Source of the DNA: Luteococcus sp038433155
GTDB lineage: Bacteria > Actinomycetota > Actinomycetes > Propionibacteriales > Propionibacteriaceae
NCBI RefSeq assembly: GCF_038433155.1
Contig: NZ_JBCDMW010000028.1
Span: 9,237-73,236 of the forward strand
Direction: 5' to 3'
Length of the DNA stretch: 64,000 nucleotides
A model generated the notes under the pieces. The model saw only the letters and a list, made by a program, of their open reading frames with translations, was not told the DNA's origin and did not search any database. The position numbers and the translations under genes are program-made. Positions 54,826 through 62,904 of the stretch are shown piece by piece. Every line of letters starts with the position of its first letter. Position 1 is the stretch's first letter.

Positions 54826-54903
54826 GCCGGGCGGGCTCGCCGGTGGCAGAATTTCACCGCCGGGGGTCCGCCCGCACACACCGTCCAGACGATGGGAGGC
54901 TGG

Positions 54904-55812
54904 ATGCCCAGCGATGCCGCCACCTCCGAGCGGGGCTATGGCCCCCGCTTCGCCGCGATCCTGTCGGATGCGATCGCGCACCAGTCGCTGAGTCTGGACG
55001 AGATAGGGGAGCGGCTGCGCGAGGCCGGCACCCCGCTCTCCCGGGCCACCCTCAGTTACTGGCAGAACGGCCGCTCGCTGCCCAGCCGGGAGTCCTCGTT
55101 GCGGGCCGTCGCCGAGCTGGAACGCATCCTGCACCTCAAGGTGGGCCAGCTGGCGGGGGCCCTGCCGCCCGGTGCCCTGGACTGGTGGGAGGAGGTCCGC
55201 CAGGCCGCCCTGCCGGACCAGGCCACCGCCCTGCTGGCGGCGATGGGGCTGGCCATGGAGGGCCAGCACGTCAACGAGTACCTGCGCGACGACATCCGGG
55301 TCAGCGCGGACCGGCTGTGGCAGGTCGAGCAGACCGAGCAGCTGCTGCGGGCCGAACGCGACGGGCTGGACCGGGTCCCCATCGTCTTCCGGATGAACTT
55401 CCTGGACGAGCCGCCGCCGCTGGCCCAGGCGGTGGCCGGCTGTGAACTCGGCCGGGTGGTGCAACTGGACGAGGAGGGCCTGCTGGCGGGTGAGCTGCTG
55501 CTGACGCGGCCCCTGGCCAGGGGCGACCTGCACCTGCTGGAGTACCGGTTGAGTTGGGAACTGCAGCCCGGCCAGACCGACTGGGGCTTCACCCGGGTGG
55601 TCTCCCAGGAATTGCCCTATCTGGTCTACGACGTCACCTTCGACGGTGAGCCTCCCCGCTCGGCCAGCTACTACACCACCCCGCACGCGATCGGGCCGCA
55701 CTGCGAGCCCGACGCGGCCGTCCTGCGGGAGGAACTGGCGCCCGCCGAACACCTGCAGGTCACCCTGAACGACCCGACGCCGGGCCTGCACGCCCTGTGC
55801 TGGGAGTTCTGA
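54904..55812 (+). CDS. HTH protein with unknown beta-rich C-terminal domain (pair member 1)
   Basis: A 302-residue protein. Residues 10-85 are an XRE-like helix-turn-helix region with LSLDEIGERLREAGTPLS and ATLSYWQNGRSLPSRES. A helical linker follows, and about 150-302 is beta-rich and ends HALCWEF. It is homologous to the next gene throughout. The ATG at 54904 has GGAGG 4-5 nt upstream. The stop overlaps the next ATG (TGATG). The C-terminal domain may sense a ligand; no family name is certain. Confidence 0.75.
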   Translation: MPSDAATSERGYGPRFAAILSDAIAHQSLSLDEIGERLREAGTPLSRATLSYWQNGRSLPSRESSLRAVAELERILHLKVGQLAGALPPGALDWWEEVRQAALPDQATALLAAMGLAMEGQHVNEYLRDDIRVSADRLWQVEQTEQLLRAERDGLDRVPIVFRMNFLDEPPPLAQAVAGCELGRVVQLDEEGLLAGELLLTRPLARGDLHLLEYRLSWELQPGQTDWGFTRVVSQELPYLVYDVTFDGEPPRSASYYTTPHAIGPHCEPDAAVLREELAPAEHLQVTLNDPTPGLHALCWEF

Positions 55813-56687
55813 TGGAAGCTCAACCGACCCAGGACTTCGCCCGACGCCTGACGGAGGCCATGACCCACAGCCCCCTGACCCTGGAGGCGCTGAGCGCCAG
55901 GCTGGGCGCCCTGGGTACCCCGGTCTCCATCGCAACCCTGAGCTACTGGCGCAGCGGCCGCTCGGTGCCCACCCGTCGTTCCTCGCTGCGCGCCGTGGAA
56001 CACCTGGAGGACCTGCTGGAGCTGCGTTCCGGCCGGCTGGTGGGCGACCTGCCCGCCACCGCGGCCGGTGGCTGGGACCCGCTGGCGATGCTGCCCCCCA
56101 GTTCCCGGCTGCTGGCCGTGATGGACCAACTGGGGCTGGACCTGCGGCGGCGCACCAGCAGCGCGTTCGCCCGGGACCGGCTGGAGTTGGAGGCCGGGGC
56201 GCGCACCCACGTGGTGCGCCAGCTGGTCCGGGTGGAGGCCGAGGAACTCGCCCATCTGGCGGTGATGATCGGGATGGATCCCGGCCAGCGGCTGGCCGAG
56301 CTGGTGGGCCTGTCCGGGGTCCGGGTGGAAGAGCTGGTGGAGCTGCCGGTGGAGGATGGGAAGGGCGGCACCCTGATGGTGGGCCGGATGTCCCTGCCCC
56401 GGCGCCTGGTCCGTGGTGAGCGGGCGGACTACGGCTACCGTTACCGGCTGGATTCAGACCAGGAACTGTCTCCGGAGACTGCGGTGTCTCGTCCCGAACG
56501 AACGCCCCTGCTGGTGCAGCAGGTGGTCTTCGGCGCCGACCTGCCGGCCGAGGTGGAGTACGTCTGCCGTCCCTTCCACAGCGCGCCCGACGACGCCTCG
56601 GAGGTGCTGCGGCTGCCCGCTGGCCGTCACGTCCAGTACGCGCAGCGCGACGCCCAGGCCGGGGTCCACGTCATCCGCTGGCGCTGA
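55812..56687 (+). CDS. HTH protein, tandem paralogue (pair member 2)
   Basis: A 291-residue paralogue of the upstream gene. Its HTH segment reads LTLEALSARLGALGTPVSIA and then ATLSYWRSGRSVPTRRSSLR, aligning with pair member 1. The C-terminal domain shares the same layout and ends HVIRWR. It starts at ATG 55812 and is coupled to member 1 by TGATG. A heterodimer or two-input regulator is possible. No target is known apart from the inverted repeat upstream. Confidence 0.75.
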   Translation: MEAQPTQDFARRLTEAMTHSPLTLEALSARLGALGTPVSIATLSYWRSGRSVPTRRSSLRAVEHLEDLLELRSGRLVGDLPATAAGGWDPLAMLPPSSRLLAVMDQLGLDLRRRTSSAFARDRLELEAGARTHVVRQLVRVEAEELAHLAVMIGMDPGQRLAELVGLSGVRVEELVELPVEDGKGGTLMVGRMSLPRRLVRGERADYGYRYRLDSDQELSPETAVSRPERTPLLVQQVVFGADLPAEVEYVCRPFHSAPDDASEVLRLPAGRHVQYAQRDAQAGVHVIRWR

Positions 56688-56824
56688 GCTCACCCGCTGA
56701 GTACCAGACCGACCGTCCGGCTTGCTGGTGGGCACTGAGGCGCTGATCGTGCCGCCCCGCTGATCTTTGTGGCTCGCCTGGCACAGTCGATGGGTCCGCT
56801 CACGAATCCCGTCGGGAAAGGCAG

Positions 56825-56854
56825 AACCCCGCCGCCCACAGGGGCGGCGGGGTT
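56825..56854. terminator. Bidirectional terminator between HTH pair and mscL
   Basis: A perfect 13-bp stem AACCCCGCCGCCC with a 4-nt loop. T-runs follow on both strands. Confidence 0.8.
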
Positions 56855-56886
56855 TCGTCCGTGCGAGGCAGTGCCTCGGGTGCAGA

Positions 56887-57249
56887 TCAGGCGCGCTTCT
56901 GCGCAGCCAGCAGGTCGCGGATCTCGGCCAGCAGGCCCTCGGTGGTCTCGCCCTCTTCGGCCGGAGCCATGAAGCGGGACTTGGCAACCTCGTACGGCTT
57001 CACGATGAAGAAGTACAGGATGAAGGCCAGGATGAGGAAGGCGACCAGAGCGGTCAGGAAGGGGCCGACGGTGCTCAGGCCGAAGATCTTCCAGTCGTCG
57101 AAGTTGGGGGCGCCTCCGGCCTTCGACAGCAGCTCCATGATGACCTTGGTGAAGGCGGTGACGAGGGTGGCGAAGGCACCACCGACGATGAAGGCGACGG
57201 CCATCTCGATCAGGTTGCCGCGCAGTACGAAATCCTTGAAACCCTTCAT
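56887..57249 (-). CDS. mscL: Large-conductance mechanosensitive channel
   Basis: A 120-residue pentameric channel that opens under osmotic shock. Two membrane segments (about residues 14-40 and 63-85), the N-terminal amphipathic helix MKGFKDFVLRGN, and a C-terminal helical bundle ending AAQKRA are present. The ATG at 57249 has a strong AAAGGAG 9 nt upstream. Together with the SAF and FmdB genes, this is a conserved actinobacterial neighbourhood. Confidence 0.96.
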   Translation of the reverse strand: MKGFKDFVLRGNLIEMAVAFIVGGAFATLVTAFTKVIMELLSKAGGAPNFDDWKIFGLSTVGPFLTALVAFLILAFILYFFIVKPYEVAKSRFMAPAEEGETTEGLLAEIRDLLAAQKRA

Positions 57250-57399
57250 GTGGGTTACTCCTTTCAAGCAAACAGGAGACCCGGGGTGGGCCTAGAAACT
57301 GTCACGACATCAAGAATAGGGGACATTTCGGGGTGCTCTGTACCACCGTCAGGCTCGCTGAGGGTGTATGGCAAACATTTGGCAAACGTCGGATGGCGC

Positions 57400-58020
57400 T
57401 CAGCCGAGCGCAATCCCCAGCCCCTGACCGGTTGACCAGGCTGCCAGTCGGGACGCCACGTCGGGTTTCGCGGCCACCACCAGCATGCTGGCCGGCCCGT
57501 CGCCCGCGGCACCCGCATCGCCGTCCCCGGAGGGAACCGCGGCCACCCGGACCCGGCTGGCCAGGGTGATCACCTGACCGTCGCTCCCGGCGGAGACAAC
57601 CGTCACCCGATCTCCCACCTGCACCAGGGCCAGCACCGACGGGTCGGCCACCCGGAAGGGAACCAAGAGCTCTCCCGCCCCCGGGGAGAGCGACACGGAC
57701 ACGGTGGCCGCGCGGGTCATCGGGCTGCCCCGGGTGACGGGTGCCGCCAGGATCCGGCCGACCAGCTCGTCCGGGGCCGTCAGGACCTGGCGCGGCAACA
57801 ACGCCTCGGGATAGTGCCGGATCTGCAGGTCCCGCGCGGTCACCCGGTGTCCGGCCGGGAGGTCCGCCGAGGTGACCAGGACGGCGTGGCCCGGCTCGGG
57901 CGGCGGGGACAGGGCGCTCAACCCGGCCATCACGGCAAGGGCGGCGAGCAGCGCCGCCACGGCACGGCGGTGCCAGCGCACCGCACGGGAGAGCTTGCTC
58001 AGGCTTTCGGAGATGTTCAC
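57400..58020 (-). CDS. SAF-domain protein (CpaB/RcpC-like)
   Basis: A 206-residue membrane-anchored protein: one N-terminal helix (about residues 20-40), then a SAF domain (about 45-100, with DLPAGHRVTARDLQIR and a later RG-type segment), then an RcpC-type beta domain. Relatives are Flp pilus assembly proteins, but no pilus genes are here, so another role in the envelope is possible. The GTG at 58020 has CATAGT 6 nt upstream. Confidence 0.8.
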   Translation of the reverse strand: MNISESLSKLSRAVRWHRRAVAALLAALAVMAGLSALSPPPEPGHAVLVTSADLPAGHRVTARDLQIRHYPEALLPRQVLTAPDELVGRILAAPVTRGSPMTRAATVSVSLSPGAGELLVPFRVADPSVLALVQVGDRVTVVSAGSDGQVITLASRVRVAAVPSGDGDAGAAGDGPASMLVVAAKPDVASRLAAWSTGQGLGIALG

Positions 58021-58131
58021 ACCAGCACTATGTGCAAGCGCGGCTGTTTCGCGTCAGTCATCCACAGGTTTTGTCTGCCGGGCCGCCTGTGGAAAACCCG
58101 GCCGACGGCTGGGCACCGAGAGGGGCCCAGG

Positions 58132-58458
58132 TCAGGAGGCGGAGCTGGTCTTCGTCGTGCTGGTGGAGGAGGTGTCGGCCGGGGCCGGCTTGCTGCCGCC
58201 CGAAGCCTCCGGCTTGGAGTCGCTCTTGGGCTCGGGCTTCGTCTCGGTCTTGGAGCCGGCCGCGGCCGCGGTGGCGCCCTTGCTGCGATTGTCCGTCGCG
58301 TAGAAGCCGGAACCCTTGAAGACGATCCCGACGGCGTTGTACACCTTGCGCAGCGCGCCGCCACAATCCTCGCAGACGGTCAGTGCCGGGTCGCTGAACT
58401 TCTGCACCCGTTCGATCTCGACGCCGCATTCAGTGCAGCGGTACTGGTAGGTAGGCAT
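58132..58458 (-). CDS. FmdB-family zinc-ribbon protein
   Basis: A 108-residue protein. Residues 1-45 carry the CxxC...CxxC zinc ribbon (Cys8, 11, 29 and 32) of the FmdB family; the remainder is a disordered Ser/Thr/Lys/Ala tail. Mycobacterial relatives (Rv0991c type) act as redox-sensitive chaperones; transferring that role is an inference. The ATG at 58458 has AGAGGA upstream. Confidence 0.9.
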   Translation of the reverse strand: MPTYQYRCTECGVEIERVQKFSDPALTVCEDCGGALRKVYNAVGIVFKGSGFYATDNRSKGATAAAAGSKTETKPEPKSDSKPEASGGSKPAPADTSSTSTTKTSSAS

Positions 58459-58583
58459 GATCCTCTTCGGCTGGTTGGTCACGCGTCCGGGCGGCGATGG
58501 CTCGTCGGGCGGGCGAAAACTGCTGAATTCTATCGAGCTGGGTGCCCGACGCCGAAATCGTCCGGTCGGGGGCTCTGGTGAAG

Positions 58584-58610
58584 GGCCTCGGCAAGCTCGG
58601 CCGCCGTGGG
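58584..58610. repeat. Short intergenic repeat, CTCGGCAAGCTCGGCCGCCG type
   Basis: A copy related to 939-965 and 45803-45831. It lies 126 bp upstream of the FmdB start, in an intergenic stretch of about 300 bp without a gene. Confidence 0.6.
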
Positions 58611-58757
58611 TGCGGCCAGCGGATGCAGCGATTGACCCCCGGGCCCCGAGCCTGCTGAAAGGAAGACGTCGCAGAGACTGAACCACCCTCCCCGAGCTCG
58701 CCGAGGGTGTGAAGGCAAAACTCTCAGCGGACGCCGGCCGAGACCTTCGAGGTTCAG

Positions 58758-59381
58758 TCAGGCGTGGCAGCGGACCAGCTCACCGGGCAGCACCAGCGCG
58801 TCCACCACCTGGTCGTGTGGCTCGGTGGGCAGGTCGGGCAGGACCTCGTCGTCGTTGAGCAGCACCCACACCTCGACGTCGTCGCGGCGGTGCGCCAGCG
58901 CCCGGTCATACCAACCGCCGCCGACCCCCAGCCGTCGCCCGTCCCGGGTGCCCGCCAGGCCGGAGGCCAGCACCAGGTCTGCCTGTCCCAATGCCTCGGC
59001 GCCCTGCGCTTCGCCGGACGGCTCGGGGATTCCCCACAGCCCCGGCTTGAGATTGGCCGGCCCTTGGAAGACGGCCCAGGCCGGGTCATGTCGTGGACCA
59101 TCACTGGTGGGGGTGAGCACCGGGACCAGCAGCCGGTGGCCCAGGGTCCACAACGCCGTGACCAGCTCGATCGTGCCCGGCTCCGGGTTGGTGGCATGTG
59201 GGGGGACCGAGAGGTAGCAGGAAATCGTGGCCGGCTCGATGTCGCGCAGCGCGGCCAGCACCAGCCCGGTCCGGGCCCGGTCATCGGCCAGCCGTTGGCT
59301 CACCGGCCGTTCCCGTCGGGCCGCACGCACCCGGCGTCGGATCTCCTGCTTGCCGTACCCGTCGAAGCCCCCAGCGGTCAT
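58758..59381 (-). CDS. 5-formyltetrahydrofolate cyclo-ligase
   Basis: A 207-residue enzyme that converts 5-formyl-THF to 5,10-methenyl-THF with ATP. KQEIRRRVRAARR is near residue 11 and LGVGGGWYDRAL near 156. The ATG at 59381 lies only 18 bp from the divergent moeA start, and TACGAT is 6 nt upstream. The same neighbour order occurs in mycobacteria. Confidence 0.93.
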   Translation of the reverse strand: MTAGGFDGYGKQEIRRRVRAARRERPVSQRLADDRARTGLVLAALRDIEPATISCYLSVPPHATNPEPGTIELVTALWTLGHRLLVPVLTPTSDGPRHDPAWAVFQGPANLKPGLWGIPEPSGEAQGAEALGQADLVLASGLAGTRDGRRLGVGGGWYDRALAHRRDDVEVWVLLNDDEVLPDLPTEPHDQVVDALVLPGELVRCHA

Positions 59382-59399
59382 TCGCCTATCGTATGGGCC
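59382..59399. promoter_or_regulatory. Overlapping divergent leaderless promoters
   Basis: TATCGT (59387-59392, + strand) and TACGAT (59388-59393, - strand) overlap by 5 bp. They lie 7 nt and 6 nt before the two start codons, so both mRNAs would begin at the start codon. Confidence 0.7.
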
Positions 59400-60728
59400 A
59401 TGGCACTACTGCGTCGCACCAAGAAGGCCGCCGAAGTTGAGGTGGCCGAGGAGGTCGCACCCGAGCCGGCCGCCCCCCTGCCGGATCCCCCACTGCCCAA
59501 TCCATCCGGACTACGCCGGATGCAGGATCATCGGGACTACCTGCTGGGCCTGGTGGAGCCGCTGCCGGCTTTCGGGATGAGCCTGCTGGACGCCTGGGGC
59601 CTGACCCTGTGCGAGGACATCGCCGCCGAGGTGGACCTGCCCGGCTTCGACAACTCCCAGATGGACGGCTATGCGGTGCGCGCGGCCGACGTCGTCGACG
59701 CCAGTCCGGCCGAGCCGGTCACCCTGCCGGTCAGCGGCCACGTCGCCGCTGGCGAGGGCGCCGAGCCCCTGCCCGAGGGGAGCGTGGCCAAGGTGATGAC
59801 CGGGGCGCCGATCCCGCAGGGGGCCGATGCCGTGGTTCCCGTCGAGGACACCGACAACGGCGCCGACCAGGTGCGGATCAACCAACCGTCGCTGACCGGC
59901 GCCTACATTCGCCGCCGGGGTTCCGACGTCACCGAGGGTAGCCAGCTGCTGGCCCGTGGTGCCCGGCTGGATGCCCGAAGCATCGGCTTGCTGGCCGGGG
60001 CCGGGGTGGACAAGGTGCTGGCCAGGCCCCGGCCGCGCGTGGTGGTGCTCTCCACAGGTGCCGAGCTGGTGGAACCCGGCCGCCCACTGGCGCGGCCCGG
60101 CCAGCTGCACGACGCCAACAGCTACCTCCTGGCCGCCGCCGCCAAGGCCGAGGGCTGTCAGGTGTGGCGGGTGCAGGTGCCCTCCGACGATCCGGAGGAG
60201 GTTCGCCAGGCCATCGGCGACCAGATGATCCGGGCCGACCTGATCATCACCACCGGCGGCGTCAGCAAGGGTGACCATGACGTGGTCAAGGAGGTGATGC
60301 CCAGCGTCGGCTCCTGTGACTTCTGCGAGGTGGCGATGCAGCCGGGCAAACCCCAGGGCTTTGGGCTGATCGGCGAGGATCGGGTGCCGACGGTGATGCT
60401 GCCCGGCAATCCGGTGAGCTGCTATGTCAGCTTCCACGCCTTCGTCCGGCCGCTGATCCGCAAACTGATGGGTCTGGAGCCGGTCAACCACCGCGAGCTG
60501 CCCGCCGTCGCCGGCTCCGCGATGACGTCGGTGAAGGGCAAGCTGCAGTTTGCCCGGGCCCGGGTCAGCGAGCGCGACGGGCGGTTGGTGGCGGACCTGG
60601 TGGGCGGCCATTCCTCCCACCTGCTGGCCAACCTGGCCGCCAGCAATGCCCTGGTGCTGCTGGGGGAGGACGTCGAGACCGTGGCCCCCGGGGAGCCCGT
60701 GACCGTGTGGAGGTTGGGCAATGACTGA
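59400..60728 (+). CDS. moeA: MoeA/Glp-type molybdopterin molybdotransferase
   Basis: A 442-residue gephyrin-like protein. After an Ala/Pro/Glu-rich extension (about residues 1-40), MoeA motifs follow: NSQMDGYAVRA near 88, TGAPIPQGADAVVP near 133, TGAELV and DANSYLLAA, TTGGVSKGDHD near 285 and MLPGNPVSCY near 335. It inserts Mo into molybdopterin. In corynebacteria a MoeA-like Glp with the membrane receptor GlpR works in cell division, and a GlpR homologue lies 2.2 kb downstream. moaC overlaps the stop by 8 nt. Confidence 0.93.
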   Translation: MALLRRTKKAAEVEVAEEVAPEPAAPLPDPPLPNPSGLRRMQDHRDYLLGLVEPLPAFGMSLLDAWGLTLCEDIAAEVDLPGFDNSQMDGYAVRAADVVDASPAEPVTLPVSGHVAAGEGAEPLPEGSVAKVMTGAPIPQGADAVVPVEDTDNGADQVRINQPSLTGAYIRRRGSDVTEGSQLLARGARLDARSIGLLAGAGVDKVLARPRPRVVVLSTGAELVEPGRPLARPGQLHDANSYLLAAAAKAEGCQVWRVQVPSDDPEEVRQAIGDQMIRADLIITTGGVSKGDHDVVKEVMPSVGSCDFCEVAMQPGKPQGFGLIGEDRVPTVMLPGNPVSCYVSFHAFVRPLIRKLMGLEPVNHRELPAVAGSAMTSVKGKLQFARARVSERDGRLVADLVGGHSSHLLANLAASNALVLLGEDVETVAPGEPVTVWRLGND

Positions 60729-61344
60729 CCGGCCCGTCTTTCGGCCCAGTTCCGTCGACGACTTCATCCCCGAGGTGCCGCGCGGAACCCGCGCCGGTGA
60801 CAGTCCCCAGCCCCATGCCCCACAACCGGCCCAGCCCTTCCCGCACCTGAGCGGCAGCGGCGAGGCCCGGATGGTGGACGTCAGCCAGAAGGAGGTCACG
60901 GCCCGTTCGGCCACCGCCAAGGGCGTCGTCCTGCTGAGTGACGAGTGTCTGGCCGCCCTGCGTGGCGGTGAGGTGCCCAAGGGCGACGCGCTGGCGGTGG
61001 CCCGGATCGCCGGTGTGATGGGTGCCAAGAAGACCGCCGACCTGATCCCGCTGTGCCATCCGTTGCCGCTGACCGGCGTCGACGTCCACCTGGAGTTGGC
61101 CGATCGGGGCGTGGAGATCACCGCCACCGTCCGCACCACGCACCGCACCGGGGTGGAGATGGAGGCGCTGACCGCCGTCTGCACCGCCGCCCTGGGGCTG
61201 GTGGACATGGTCAAGGCCGTGGACAAGCACGCCCGGCTGACCGACGTGCGGGTCACCGCCAAGAGCGGCGGGCGCAGCGGAGACTGGAGCGAGCAGGAGT
61301 CTCCGGCGCAGGATTCGTCGACGCTGGGCAGGGAGGCGCCGTGA
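60721..61344 (+). CDS. moaC: Cyclic pyranopterin monophosphate synthase MoaC
   Basis: A 207-residue protein. Residues 1-43 are an unusual Pro-rich extension. The MoaC fold follows, with MGAKKTADLIPLCHPL near 100 and HRTGVEMEALTA near 140. It converts the MoaA product to cPMP in Mo-cofactor synthesis. The start ATG 60721 lies inside the moeA end (8-nt overlap), and mogA overlaps its stop by 4 nt. Confidence 0.93.
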   Translation: MTDRPVFRPSSVDDFIPEVPRGTRAGDSPQPHAPQPAQPFPHLSGSGEARMVDVSQKEVTARSATAKGVVLLSDECLAALRGGEVPKGDALAVARIAGVMGAKKTADLIPLCHPLPLTGVDVHLELADRGVEITATVRTTHRTGVEMEALTAVCTAALGLVDMVKAVDKHARLTDVRVTAKSGGRSGDWSEQESPAQDSSTLGREAP

Positions 61345-61832
61345 CCCAGCCGGAGAATCTGGGCCGGGCCGTGGTGATCACCGCCTCGGACCGGGCCGCC
61401 GCCGGCCAGTACACAGACCGCTCCGGGCCGCTGGCCGCGCAGGGGTTGGCCGCGATGGGCTTCAGCGTGGATCCGGTGGTGCTGGTGCCCGACGGGGAGC
61501 CCGTCGGCCAGGCCATCGCGCAGGCAGTGGCGGCTGGTGCGGCGGTGGTGCTGACCACCGGCGGGACGGGTCTGGCCCCACGTGACCTGACGCCGGAGGT
61601 GACCCGGCCGCTGCTCACCCGGGAACTGCCGCAGCTGGCCGCCCTGATTGCCCAGCGCGGGGTGGAGGCCGGGGTGCCCACCGCGGTGCTTTCCCGGGGG
61701 CTGGCCGGTCTGGCCGGCACGACGGTGGTGGTGAACCTGCCCGGCTCTGCCGGGGGAGTGCGTGACGGGCTCACGGTGTTGGAGCAGGTGCTGCCCCATG
61801 CCGTCGCCCAGGCCCGCGGGCGGGACCACTGA
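61341..61832 (+). CDS. mogA: Molybdopterin adenylyltransferase (MogA/MoaB family)
   Basis: A 163-residue protein of the MoaB/MogA family with VVLTTGGTGLAPRDLTPE near residue 70 and NLPGSAGGVRD near 135. It adenylates molybdopterin before Mo insertion by MoeA. The GTG at 61341 overlaps the moaC stop (GTGA) and follows GGGAGG. The order moeA-moaC-mogA is a compact Mo-cofactor unit. Confidence 0.9.
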   Translation: MTQPENLGRAVVITASDRAAAGQYTDRSGPLAAQGLAAMGFSVDPVVLVPDGEPVGQAIAQAVAAGAAVVLTTGGTGLAPRDLTPEVTRPLLTRELPQLAALIAQRGVEAGVPTAVLSRGLAGLAGTTVVVNLPGSAGGVRDGLTVLEQVLPHAVAQARGRDH

Positions 61833-61833
61833 G

Positions 61834-62535
61834 GTGGGCGAACACCGTCTGCCGCCTGGGGTGGTCTTCCCGGGCAGCCACCAGTGGCCGGTGGAGCTGC
61901 GCTGCGGGCCGGTGGTGCTGCGGCCCCTGCGCCGGGGTGATCGTCGAAGCTGGGGTCAGGTGCGGGAACGCAATGCCGCCTGGAATGGGCCGTGGGATGC
62001 CACCCCGCCGCCCAACTCGCGTCGGGTGGCGGCCAGTTATCCGGAACTGGTGCGAGCCCTTGACCAGCAGGCCAAACAGGATGCCGCCCTGCCCTTCGCC
62101 ATCTGCTTTGATCCGGCCTGGCCCGCCTCCGCGACCAAGCCGCGCAAGCTCCCGGTCTCCGGGCAGCTGACGGTCAGCAGCATCACCTGGGGCTCGGCCT
62201 ATTTTGCCTACTGTGGCTACTGGGTTGACCAGGCGCTGGCCGGCAAGGGCGTCGTCCCCACGGCGCTGGCCCTGGCCACCGACTACTGCTTCCAGGTGAT
62301 GGGTCTGCACCGGATGGAGGTCAACATCCGGCCGGAGAATGCCAAGAGCCTGCGGGTGGCCGAGAAGCTGGGGCTGCGCGACGAGGGGATCCGTGAACGC
62401 TACCTGCACATCGACGGGGACTGGCGGGACCATCGTAGTTTTGCGATCTGCGCCGAGGATGTCCCGGAGGGGCTGCTGGTGCGCTACCTGACCAATCATC
62501 AGCCGGGTTGGCGGGAGTCGGTGGGACGCCCCTGA
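61834..62535 (+). CDS. rimJ: RimJ-like GNAT acetyltransferase
   Basis: A 233-residue GNAT protein, RimJ/RimL type. LRPLRRGDRRSWGQVR is near residue 30. The acetyl-CoA loop region is GYWVDQALAGKGVVPTALAL, and the C-terminal part reads RMEVNIRPENAKSLRVAEKLG. It probably acetylates an N-terminus, perhaps a ribosomal protein. The GTG at 61834 begins 2 nt after the mogA stop. Confidence 0.88.
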   Translation: MGEHRLPPGVVFPGSHQWPVELRCGPVVLRPLRRGDRRSWGQVRERNAAWNGPWDATPPPNSRRVAASYPELVRALDQQAKQDAALPFAICFDPAWPASATKPRKLPVSGQLTVSSITWGSAYFAYCGYWVDQALAGKGVVPTALALATDYCFQVMGLHRMEVNIRPENAKSLRVAEKLGLRDEGIRERYLHIDGDWRDHRSFAICAEDVPEGLLVRYLTNHQPGWRESVGRP

Positions 62536-62904
62536 GCCTCCGGGGATTCCCGAGTTCGACCTGTAAGCGATTCCCGAACCTGTCAAGGGTCGCCCCGCTC
62601 CTGCGACCCCGGCCCGGCCATCCACGGGCCCTGATCCTGTCCTGCCAACGGTCCGGAGCCTATCGAGGGGAAGATGGACGGCCGTCCAGTTATCCCCGGA
62701 GAGTGAATGCCGACCTCCAGTGCCACAGTGGCATCGGAATCCCGTATTCGCTCTGTCGGGACAGCTGAGCGGCCGTCCAAGGGTGGCCCGGGTGGCGGTG
62801 CGGGGTGGGAAAGATAGCCCTCGCCCTGAATTCCTTCAAGCAATGCCTCGACACTCCGTTGAGGGTCACGGACCGTACAGGTGCCGCCCCCTAGCCTTGG
62901 GCGC
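62536..62904. other. Intergenic stretch without a gene
   Basis: I see no convincing gene in these 369 bp; open frames on both strands have poor codon use and no start signals. TAGCCT at 62892-62897 serves the next gene. A small palindrome TGCCAC-A-GTGGCA occurs at 62721-62733, and there is a weak partial copy of the GTCCGGAGCC-type repeat near 62650. Confidence 0.6.

Noticed and set aside
62508..62843. Two ~86-codon frames in the gap before glpR
   Set aside because: Poor codon use, no ribosome site or -10 spacing, and they lie opposite each other.
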